7,025 bases of DNA, from assembly GCA_903871435.1 (NCBI GenBank), contig CAIQGU010000136.1, positions 1 through 7,025 of the forward strand. The letters run 5' to 3'. A model generated the notes under the pieces. It saw nothing but the letters and a program-made list of their open reading frames with translations, had not been told where the DNA came from and did no database searches. Source of the stretch: an uncultured Burkholderiales bacterium (GTDB lineage: Bacteria > Pseudomonadota > Gammaproteobacteria > Burkholderiales > Burkholderiaceae_F). This document shows positions 1 to 4,597 of this stretch, piece after piece (position 1 is the first letter of the stretch; each line of letters starts with the position of its first letter). The position numbers were made by a program, and so were the translations under genes.

Positions 1-21
1 GCTCCCGGATCACCGTATGCG

Positions 22-1398
22 ATGGCGGCACCGCACGCCAGGCCGCGCTGCACGGCGCGCGCTATTGCGATGGTGGCGGCCATGGTTATCTTGACGTTGC
101 CGTTTGAACAAGCGTGCGCACAGCAGATCTTCAAATCGGTAGACGCGGACGGGCATGTGGTCTATTCCAACGAGGCCGACCCGGCGGCAACGCAGACACC
201 GGTGGATCTGCCCGTCGATGGGCCATCGCTGCCCGACACCCTGCATTTTTGCTGGACCAACTGCTTCACGCTCGCATTGACCAACGGCGTCTATCAGCGC
301 AGCGACGGCACGCCGGAAACCTGGACCGTGGAGCGCTTTGCGCCCGAGGCCGTCATCCTGCATCGACACGATGCCCGGGCTGGATGGAACGGCAATCGCA
401 GCGACGTAAGGTACCAAGGGGTGATCATCGATGGGCACCTCCGGGATGTCACGGTCAATGGACGGCCCGTGCCGGCCATCGACATGGCGTGGGGTGACGC
501 ACTCAACAGCGTTCCGGGCAGCAACGCCGAACGCGATCAACGCCACTGGACGCCGCCCCCCGCGCTGGCATACGCGCCCAGCGGGCAACTACCACCGGGG
601 ATCGATTGGGACGGTGTCGGCGAAATCACCGCGACCCAGGCACCACCACCTCTTCAGGAGGAGGAACAGCCGGAGAACGCGCTGGACGGCTACCTGTGGA
701 CGCCGGGCTACTGGTTCTGGGTTCGTGATCGCCACTGCTGGATCCCCGGGGCCTGGGTGCGGCCACCGCGCTTTGGGTTGCTGTGGACGCCCGGCTACTG
801 GGCTTATGCGGGTGGCGTGTACATCTTTCACCCGGGGTACTGGGGCCCGCACGTCGGCTTTTATGGGGGAATCAACTACGGCTACGGCTATTACGGTGCC
901 GGTTTCACGGGCGGGCGCTGGACGGGCAATACGTTCACCTACAACCGCAGCGTCAGCAATGTGGGCGCCGCCGTGCACAACACGTATTCTGAACCCGAGG
1001 TGCGCCCCCTCCAGGCGGCAAAGATCAGCTTCAATGGCGGACCCGGCGGCACGAACGCAAGACCGACGCCTCAGGAGCAGCTCGCGAGTGGCGAGCAACA
1101 TCTGCCGATCACGCCGCATCAGCGCCAGTCATTGCAGGTTGCCGCAGGTGGAGCACCAGCCGGCCAGCAGAACACGGCGATACGCGCCAATACCGGCGCT
1201 GGCACCGGCCCGAGGACAAGCTTATCGAGCGAAAGAGAGCTGCCGCAGCCCCGGGCGAGCGCGGCGCCCGCAGCGCCCGGCCGCGATGCGCCTCCCCCGC
1301 AGCGGGCGGTCCAACTGCCCTTGCCGGCAAATGCCACCGAACAGGACGCTGGGAAAAAACCTGCCGAGGGTAAGTCCGCGCGGGCAAAGCGTCCCTGA
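22..1398 (+). CDS. Secreted DUF4124 / YXWXXGYW-repeat protein
   Basis: Function is unknown; the protein is probably exported to the periplasm or cell surface. A hydrophobic signal-like stretch (about residues 15-28) is followed by a possible A-C-A cleavage site ending at residue 33. Residues 34-55 resemble DUF4124 (IFKSVDADGHVVYSNEAD). A middle region (about 75-165) with a C-W-T-N-C pair is not recognised. From about residue 222 come aromatic WxPGxW units (LWTPGYW, CWIPGAW, LWTPGYW, FHPGYW), then a Gly/Tyr-rich stretch and F-T-Y-N-R-S-V-S-N, typical of YXWXXGYW-repeat proteins. The C-terminal 130 residues are Ala/Pro/Gln-rich and look disordered, ending in a basic tail. The start is uncertain: neither the ATG at 22 nor the one at 70 has a clear Shine-Dalgarno sequence, and the frame is open to base 1, so the gene may begin outside the window. 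The ATG at 70 gives a shorter, more normal signal peptide. Coding status is confident; function is not. Confidence 0.85.
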   Translation: MAAPHARPRCTARAIAMVAAMVILTLPFEQACAQQIFKSVDADGHVVYSNEADPAATQTPVDLPVDGPSLPDTLHFCWTNCFTLALTNGVYQRSDGTPETWTVERFAPEAVILHRHDARAGWNGNRSDVRYQGVIIDGHLRDVTVNGRPVPAIDMAWGDALNSVPGSNAERDQRHWTPPPALAYAPSGQLPPGIDWDGVGEITATQAPPPLQEEEQPENALDGYLWTPGYWFWVRDRHCWIPGAWVRPPRFGLLWTPGYWAYAGGVYIFHPGYWGPHVGFYGGINYGYGYYGAGFTGGRWTGNTFTYNRSVSNVGAAVHNTYSEPEVRPLQAAKISFNGGPGGTNARPTPQEQLASGEQHLPITPHQRQSLQVAAGGAPAGQQNTAIRANTGAGTGPRTSLSSERELPQPRASAAPAAPGRDAPPPQRAVQLPLPANATEQDAGKKPAEGKSARAKRP

Positions 1399-1537
1399 CG
1401 TAGGTCCCAGACGACTTCGGCCCGCAAGCCAAAGTCAACTGCGCTACGTTTCCGCGAACCTAAGCGGGTTGAGATCGTTGACTAAAGCTGTTGTCTAACT
1501 CGCTTTGGTTCACGAGGCATGGAAGATAGCCGCTTGA

Positions 1538-1565
1538 GCAACACTTGACTCGCGATGAGTGTTGC
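1538..1565. terminator. 8-bp inverted repeat downstream of the small minus-strand gene
   Basis: Perfect arms GCAACACT (1538-1545) and AGTGTTGC (1558-1565) enclose a 12-nt loop. The stem lies 17 bp beyond the stop codon of the 92-residue minus-strand gene and about 140 bp beyond the stop of the plus-strand gene, where a terminator between convergent genes would be expected. No T-run follows on either strand, so it is not a canonical intrinsic terminator. It could instead be an mRNA 3'-end stabilising stem. Confidence 0.35.
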
Positions 1566-1581
1566 GCCGCCTTGGTCGATC

Positions 1582-1860
1582 TCATAGAGCTTCAGCCTTG
1601 ATGCATGCGGAGGGATCGCCCGACATTGCGGCAATGCAAGTTTCTCGATCCTGAAACCAGAAGTACACGGCGTATCCTTCGACAAAACCTATGCCAACCC
1701 AATTGCCGGGATGCGGATCGCGTGCTGGGTCCTTTGCAGCTGAAAACAGCATGAGCAGGGCCCAAATCAGGAGCAGCGTCTGCCCGGCAAAACGGGCCCG
1801 TGGATCTGAAATCGCCGGGGATTTCCTGGCCGGAAAATTTTCTGATTGACTGATTGGCAT
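1582..1860 (-). CDS. Small single-pass membrane protein, unknown function
   Basis: This is a 92-residue protein that I do not recognise. The N-terminal 25 residues are hydrophilic. One hydrophobic segment follows at about residues 28-43 (TLLLIWALLMLFSAA), then a C-terminal domain of about 48 residues with G-N-W-V-G-I-G-F, aromatic Y-A-V-Y-F-W-F and two cysteines in the last 20 residues (ETCIAAMSGDPSACIKAEAL). The Cys pair suggests an exported, possibly disulfide-bonded tail, which is inference. The start at 1860 is chosen because AGGAAGG ends 8 nt upstream on the minus strand. An in-frame ATG at 2031 would add 57 residues of low-complexity basic sequence with no ribosome binding site. The gene stands alone and converges with the secreted-protein gene. 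Coding status is likely but not certain, because the length is short and no homologue is recognised. Confidence 0.6.
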   Translation of the reverse strand: MPISQSENFPARKSPAISDPRARFAGQTLLLIWALLMLFSAAKDPARDPHPGNWVGIGFVEGYAVYFWFQDRETCIAAMSGDPSACIKAEAL

Positions 1861-1955
1861 CGCCTGCACCTTCCTGTTCGAAAGCCCGCAAAGTTCCGTC
1901 AAACACGCGACGCCTTGGCGCTGTGCTTTTGGCCGCTTACGCCGAAAACGCTCCG

Positions 1956-1985
1956 AATGTAAAAATCCGGGTGCGTGCATCGCAA
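1956..1985 (-). promoter_or_regulatory. Candidate promoter for the 92-residue gene
   Basis: On the minus strand TTGCGA (-35, 4 of 6) is followed after 18 nt by TACATT (-10, 4 of 6), about 95 bp upstream of the start at 1860. The match is modest. A TTGACG at 1902-1897 is an alternative -35 but has no convincing -10. Confidence 0.25.
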
Positions 1986-2060
1986 CGGGATATACGAACT
2001 TCGCAAGGCATTCCGGACACGGCCGTTGCAAGTGCAGCGCCGTGACGAAATGGTCAGGCT

Positions 2061-2085
2061 CGAAACAATCAGGCGAAACAATCAG
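2061..2085. repeat. 12-bp direct repeat, two copies
   Basis: CGAAACAATCAG occurs at 2061-2072 and again at 2074-2085, separated by one G. It lies in the 379-bp stretch between the small membrane-protein gene and the tRNA gene, where I see no gene. Possible explanations are slipped-strand duplication or a tandem protein-binding site; nothing favours either. Confidence 0.8.
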
Positions 2086-2128
2086 TCACTTGATTGGAGC
2101 ATCGTGGAAGATGGCGCGGCGGGTGCGT

Positions 2129-2152
2129 AACGCGTGAACGCGTGAACGCGAG
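2129..2152. repeat. 8-bp tandem repeat, nearly three copies
   Basis: AACGCGTG at 2129-2136 and 2137-2144 is followed by AACGCGAG at 2145-2152. Each AACGCGTG contains the palindrome ACGCGT. It is in the same gene-free stretch as the 12-bp repeat. It is probably a microsatellite-like duplication. Confidence 0.75.
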
Positions 2153-2179
2153 GCTGCCGACGCGGCCAATGACAATCTG

Positions 2180-2200
2180 CGGTTGCAAACTGCGCAACCG
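2180..2200. terminator. Stem-loop 3' of the tRNA-Ala gene
   Basis: Perfect 7-bp arms CGGTTGC (2180-2186) and GCAACCG (2194-2200) flank a 7-nt loop. Read on the minus strand it begins 40 nt after the tRNA CCA end, so it may end or trim the tRNA precursor. The sequence after it on that strand (CAGATTGTCATTGG) has no clean T-run, so intrinsic termination is only a possibility. Confidence 0.35.
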
Positions 2201-2239
2201 ACGGATCAACATTACAGGGGAGGATCGGGGGAATTGATG

Positions 2240-2315
<76 letters not shown>

Positions 2316-2328
2316 TGACCAGCCCCTC

Positions 2329-2358
2329 ATTCTACTTCGTTCGGATGACCGGGTTCAA
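2329..2358 (-). promoter_or_regulatory. Promoter of tRNA-Ala with GC-rich discriminator
   Basis: On the minus strand TTGAAC (2358-2353, 4 of 6 to the -35 consensus) is followed after 18 nt by TAGAAT (2334-2329, 5 of 6 to the -10 consensus). Transcription would begin near 2322, about 7 nt before the mature tRNA 5' end. The bases just after the -10 are GAGGGGC; such a GC-rich discriminator is typical of stable-RNA promoters inhibited by ppGpp/DksA, so stringent control is inferred. Confidence 0.6.
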
Positions 2359-2413
2359 GCGGGGAAATCCCGCCAATTTCACGCTTTGCACCACGGTGGC
2401 GCCAAATGCCGGT

Positions 2414-2422
2414 TGGTACACT
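2414..2422 (+). promoter_or_regulatory. Candidate extended -10 for the outer-membrane protein gene
   Basis: TGGTACACT fits the extended -10 pattern TGnTAnAnT (TACACT, 4 of 6 to the consensus) and has no clear -35. It would give a leader of roughly 75 nt before the ATG at 2504. This is a weak call. Confidence 0.25.
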
Positions 2423-2503
2423 CTTTTGCATCGGGCTAAACGGGCGTTTCGCGTAAATCCGGCCGCGATGCGCGCCCCTGCCTTACCCGCAAAGGATCGC
2501 CAT

Positions 2504-3223
2504 ATGAAACGCACGCTAGGCTCCGCAGCCCTGCTGCTGCTCTCCACCCGGGCGCTGGCCTCGGGTTTTGACATCAACGGCCTGCAGCACGTGACGCAGG
2601 ATGAATTCCACGAGATCGCCCAGGACCTGGGTGCGGCGTTTTCCTACAAACCCCTGGCGCCGGCGGATACGCTGGGACCGTTGGGTTTCGACATCGGCGC
2701 GGCCCTTTCCCTGACGCCGCTGGCCAACACGGCGGCCGTGCAAAAATCCATCGAGAACAGCACCGCTTTCAGCACGTTGCCGGTGCCCTCCCTGCGGGTC
2801 ATCAAGGGCCTGCCGCTCAATGTCGACATTGGCGCTTTCTACGCGCGGGTGCCGGCTTCCAGCGTCAATCTGTATGGCGCCGAGATCAAATGGGCCATCC
2901 TGCCCGGCGATATTGCGCTGCCGGCGGTCGCCGTGCGCGGCGCCATCACACGGCTCAACGGCGTGAGCCAGTTGGGCTTTGAGTCCTACAGCGCGGACAT
3001 TTCCGTGTCCAAGGGCTTCGTTCTCGTCACGCCGTATGCGGGCGTGGGCGTGGTGCGCTCCAATTCGTCAACGGACGGCCTGCCGCTCAAGCAGGTCAAC
3101 CTGACGCAGGGCAAGGTATTTGGTGGCGCCTCGTTCAACCTGGGCCTTGCCAACCTGGATGTCGAGGCCGATTCCACCGGGGGCATCCGCACGTATAGCG
3201 CCAAGGTCGGCTTCCGTTTCTAG
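2504..3223 (+). CDS. Predicted outer-membrane beta-barrel protein
   Basis: This 239-residue protein probably lies in the outer membrane; its cargo or partner is unknown. A typical Sec signal peptide covers residues 1-20 (MKRTLGSAALLLLSTRALAS), with cleavage likely after A-L-A at residue 19. The mature part alternates polar and hydrophobic residues in beta-strand fashion (for example VDIGAFYARVP, FVLVTPYAGVGVV, VFGGASFNLGLANLDVEAD) and ends in Y-S-A-K-V-G-F-R-F. A final Phe with alternating hydrophobics is the usual signal for assembly by the BAM complex. The start at 2504 is chosen because AAAGGA (2491-2496) lies 7 nt upstream and the signal peptide begins there. The in-frame ATG at 2183 would force translation through the tRNA gene. 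The protein resembles uncharacterised barrel proteins of proteobacteria, but I cannot name a family with certainty. It is monocistronic and converges with the LysR-family gene. Confidence 0.87.
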   Translation: MKRTLGSAALLLLSTRALASGFDINGLQHVTQDEFHEIAQDLGAAFSYKPLAPADTLGPLGFDIGAALSLTPLANTAAVQKSIENSTAFSTLPVPSLRVIKGLPLNVDIGAFYARVPASSVNLYGAEIKWAILPGDIALPAVAVRGAITRLNGVSQLGFESYSADISVSKGFVLVTPYAGVGVVRSNSSTDGLPLKQVNLTQGKVFGGASFNLGLANLDVEADSTGGIRTYSAKVGFRF

Positions 3224-3261
3224 GGCAATTGCCCCGGCCGGGCCCATTGCGCGGGCCCGGC
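3223..3261. terminator. GC-rich stem-loop between convergent genes
   Basis: A 12-bp palindrome GGGCAATTGCCC (3223-3234) overlaps the last base of the stop codon of the barrel-protein gene. It is followed by a perfect 9-bp stem GCCGGGCCC (3237-3245) / GGGCCCGGC (3253-3261) with a 7-nt loop. The stem is symmetrical and lies between two convergent genes, so it could serve both strands. No T-run follows on either side, so termination without a U-tract or mRNA 3' protection is inferred. Confidence 0.5.
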
Positions 3262-3288
3262 GCAGCACCCCGCGCAACTGTGTGGCGC

Positions 3289-4257
3289 TTACTTTGCCGA
3301 CGCGGTACCTGCAGCGGTACCGGACTGCGGCTTGCTGAACTCGTGTTCCAGCCGCCGCCGGTCCCAGCCCGGCGCCACCATCTCGATGAAGGCGTAGACG
3401 AAACCGCGCAGGTACGCGCCCTGCTTCACGGCCAGCCGGGTGGTGTTGCGGCCAAAGAGGTGACCGCACGAAATGACCACCAGACCCTCGGAATTTTGTT
3501 CGGCAGCAAGGCCTGCCACGATGCCCACGCCCATGCCGCCACGTGCATAGGTCTTGATGACATCGGCGTCGATGGCTTCGAGCACGATGGACGGTTCCAT
3601 GCCGGCGGCAGCAAAGGCGGCATCGATGCGGCTGCGCCCCGAAAAATGCATTTCATAGGTAACGATGGGGTAGCGGGCCAGGTCCTTCATGGTTAACCGC
3701 GCGGGATTGGGCGCGAGCCGGGCAAGTGGATGACCTTCCGGTACCACCAGCACGTGCTCCCATTGGAACACCGGGATCGTGCCCAGGCCCGGCGTGTCGG
3801 CGAGGGTCTCCGTGGCCATGCCCACATCGGCCTGGCCGGAGGCGATCATGGCGGCAATCTGCGGCGGGCTGCCCTGCAACAGTTTGAGGCGCACATCGGG
3901 GAATTTCTGGGCAAAACGCTGGACCACGGCGGGCAGCACGTAGCGCGCCTGCGTGTGCGTGGTGGCAACCCGCAGCGTTCCTTCGGGGCTGCCCGCGTAG
4001 TCGCGGGCGAGCTTCTTGAGGTTGTCGACCTCGTTCATGATCCGCTCGGCCGCATCGAGCACCTGCTGACCCGGCGGCGTCAGCCCCAGGATGCGTTTGC
4101 CGTGACGTGCGAAAATAGACACGCCGAGCTCCTGCTCGAGCTCGATAATCGCCTTGGAAACACCGGGCTGGGACGTATGGAGCGCCTTTGCCGCCGTGGT
4201 CAGGTTGAGCTTCTGGCGCACGGCCTCGCGCAAAAATCTAAACTGTTGCAGGTTCAT
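3289..4257 (-). CDS. cysB: LysR-family regulator of CysB/Cbl (SsuR) type
   Basis: This 322-residue cytoplasmic regulator is close to the 324 residues of enterobacterial CysB. Residues 1-60 form the winged helix-turn-helix, with the recognition region H-T-S-Q-P-G-V-S-K-A-I-I-E-L-E. A linker helix follows, then a periplasmic-binding-protein-like effector domain from about residue 92. The anion-pocket residues of CysB appear kept: T100, T102 and Q103 in ATTHTQARY, T149 in MATE, and S206 in FSGRSR in place of the Thr202 of enterobacterial CysB. D-A-D-V-I-K-T-Y (230-237) is another family signature. Family members control sulfate assimilation (CysB) or sulfonate/sulfate-ester use (Cbl, SsuR), sensing N-acetylserine or APS/sulfate. 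The N-terminal part (REAVRQ, NLT, HGKRILGLTPPG) reads slightly closer to Cbl, so the exact role within the family is open. It is divergent from nrdJ and has a perfect TTGACA -35 upstream. The ribosome binding site is weak: GAGG about 12 nt before the ATG. Confidence 0.92.
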   Translation of the reverse strand: MNLQQFRFLREAVRQKLNLTTAAKALHTSQPGVSKAIIELEQELGVSIFARHGKRILGLTPPGQQVLDAAERIMNEVDNLKKLARDYAGSPEGTLRVATTHTQARYVLPAVVQRFAQKFPDVRLKLLQGSPPQIAAMIASGQADVGMATETLADTPGLGTIPVFQWEHVLVVPEGHPLARLAPNPARLTMKDLARYPIVTYEMHFSGRSRIDAAFAAAGMEPSIVLEAIDADVIKTYARGGMGVGIVAGLAAEQNSEGLVVISCGHLFGRNTTRLAVKQGAYLRGFVYAFIEMVAPGWDRRRLEHEFSKPQSGTAAGTASAK

Positions 4258-4284
4258 GGCGGCGCCTCGCCTCGGGTGACGCAG

Positions 4285-4301
4285 CCGCGTACGCGACGCG
4301 G
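4285..4301. repeat. Inverted repeat in the cysB leader
   Basis: CCGCGT (4285-4290) and ACGCGG (4296-4301) form a 6-bp stem around ACGCG, overlapping the palindrome CGCGTACGCG (4286-4295). It would fall in the predicted 5' leader of the cysB transcript, about 30 nt before the start codon. It may be a leader hairpin; a chance palindrome in GC-rich DNA is equally possible. Confidence 0.3.
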
Positions 4302-4334
4302 TGCAGGGCGGCGCGCAGGGCGCGCACGGGTCCC

Positions 4335-4363
4335 GGAATAAAGCAGTAAGCGGGCACTGTCAA
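4335..4363 (-). promoter_or_regulatory. Candidate cysB promoter
   Basis: On the minus strand a perfect -35 TTGACA (4363-4358) is followed after 17 nt by TATTCC (4340-4335, 3 of 6). A TGC-TTTATT form (-10 at 4342-4337, 4 of 6) would use an extended -10 with a 15-nt spacer. Transcription would begin near 4328, leaving a leader of about 70 nt. The weak -10 suits a promoter that needs an activator or is autoregulated, which is common for LysR-type genes. Confidence 0.5.
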
Positions 4364-4407
4364 GCATTGCCTTGCCCGTTCGTGACATCGGACCGGATTT
4401 TTCGGGT

Positions 4408-4423
4408 CCACTATCGCTTGCGA
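4408..4423 (+). promoter_or_regulatory. NrdR box 1 (upstream, weaker)
   Basis: CCACTATCGCTTGCGA matches 10 of 16 positions of the NrdR-box consensus acaCwAtATaTwGtgt, including the CwAt half and the TwG of the second half. It is called mainly because it begins exactly 31 bp before the stronger box, the three-helical-turn spacing known for paired NrdR boxes. NrdR is the ATP/dATP-sensing repressor of ribonucleotide reductase genes. Confidence 0.55.
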
Positions 4424-4438
4424 TTTTACGCGGCGCAA

Positions 4439-4454
4439 CCACAAGATATCGTGG
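4439..4454 (+). promoter_or_regulatory. NrdR box 2 (downstream, stronger)
   Basis: CCACAAGATATCGTGG matches 12 of 16 positions of the NrdR-box consensus and is a good inverted repeat (CCAC...GTGG around an AT-rich centre). It stands 144 bp before the nrdJ start codon, and the gap between the two boxes is 15 bp. Repression of nrdJ by NrdR when dATP is high is inferred from the site and the gene it precedes. Confidence 0.7.
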
Positions 4455-4497
4455 TCAACGGCAATTGCGCGGGCTTTCGATCAACAGCCTGCGAGCG

Positions 4498-4525
4498 TTG
4501 ACCTGGACGAATTTTTTTCAAAAAT
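4498..4525 (+). promoter_or_regulatory. Candidate nrdJ promoter
   Basis: TTGACC (4498-4503, 5 of 6 to the -35) is followed after 16 nt by AAAAAT (4520-4525, 4 of 6 to the -10), inside a strikingly AT-rich stretch (4510-4528) in an otherwise GC-rich region. Transcription would begin near 4532. An isolated CATAAT at 4566-4571 is an alternative -10 but lacks a -35. The NrdR boxes would then lie 80-120 bp upstream of the start site, farther than in many regulated nrd promoters, so the promoter could also be nearer the boxes. Confidence 0.3.
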
Positions 4526-4582
4526 TTTCCGCGCGGCGTGTGAGCCACTGTGCCTGCACCGCGCTCATAATATCGCTCAGCC

Positions 4583-4590
4583 GAAGGGGG
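4583..4590 (+). promoter_or_regulatory. nrdJ ribosome binding site
   Basis: GAAGGGGG ends 7 nt before the ATG at 4598 and fixes the nrdJ start. Confidence 0.7.
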
Positions 4591-4597
4591 ACCCCGC

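Noticed and set aside
10..588. Minus-strand open frame opposite the secreted-protein gene
   Set aside because: It is antisense to a gene with clear DUF4124 and WxxGxW signatures, and its product shows no domain features.
1441..1475. Possible terminator after the secreted-protein gene (AACC...GGTT)
   Set aside because: The stem is only four base pairs and has no T-run.
431..1498. 355-codon plus-strand frame overlapping the secreted-protein gene
   Set aside because: It is an out-of-frame shadow with Arg/Ser/Pro-rich composition, typical of a shifted GC-rich coding frame.
1861..2031. 57-residue N-terminal extension of the small membrane protein
   Set aside because: No ribosome binding site is seen for the ATG at 2031, and the extra residues are basic and unstructured; the ATG at 1860 has AGGAAGG at good spacing.
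3303..3322. Palindromic GGTACC repeats near the cysB 3' end
   Set aside because: They fall inside the coding sequence and encode a short repetitive Ser-Gly-Thr-Ala tail, so codon repetition explains them.
3730..4341. 203-codon plus-strand frame opposite cysB
   Set aside because: It is antisense to a well-conserved LysR-family gene and also runs through the cysB leader; no domain is recognisable.
4455..4597. Cobalamin riboswitch in the nrdJ leader
   Set aside because: A class II reductase made one worth looking for, but I see no B12-box and the predicted leader is too short for the conserved fold.
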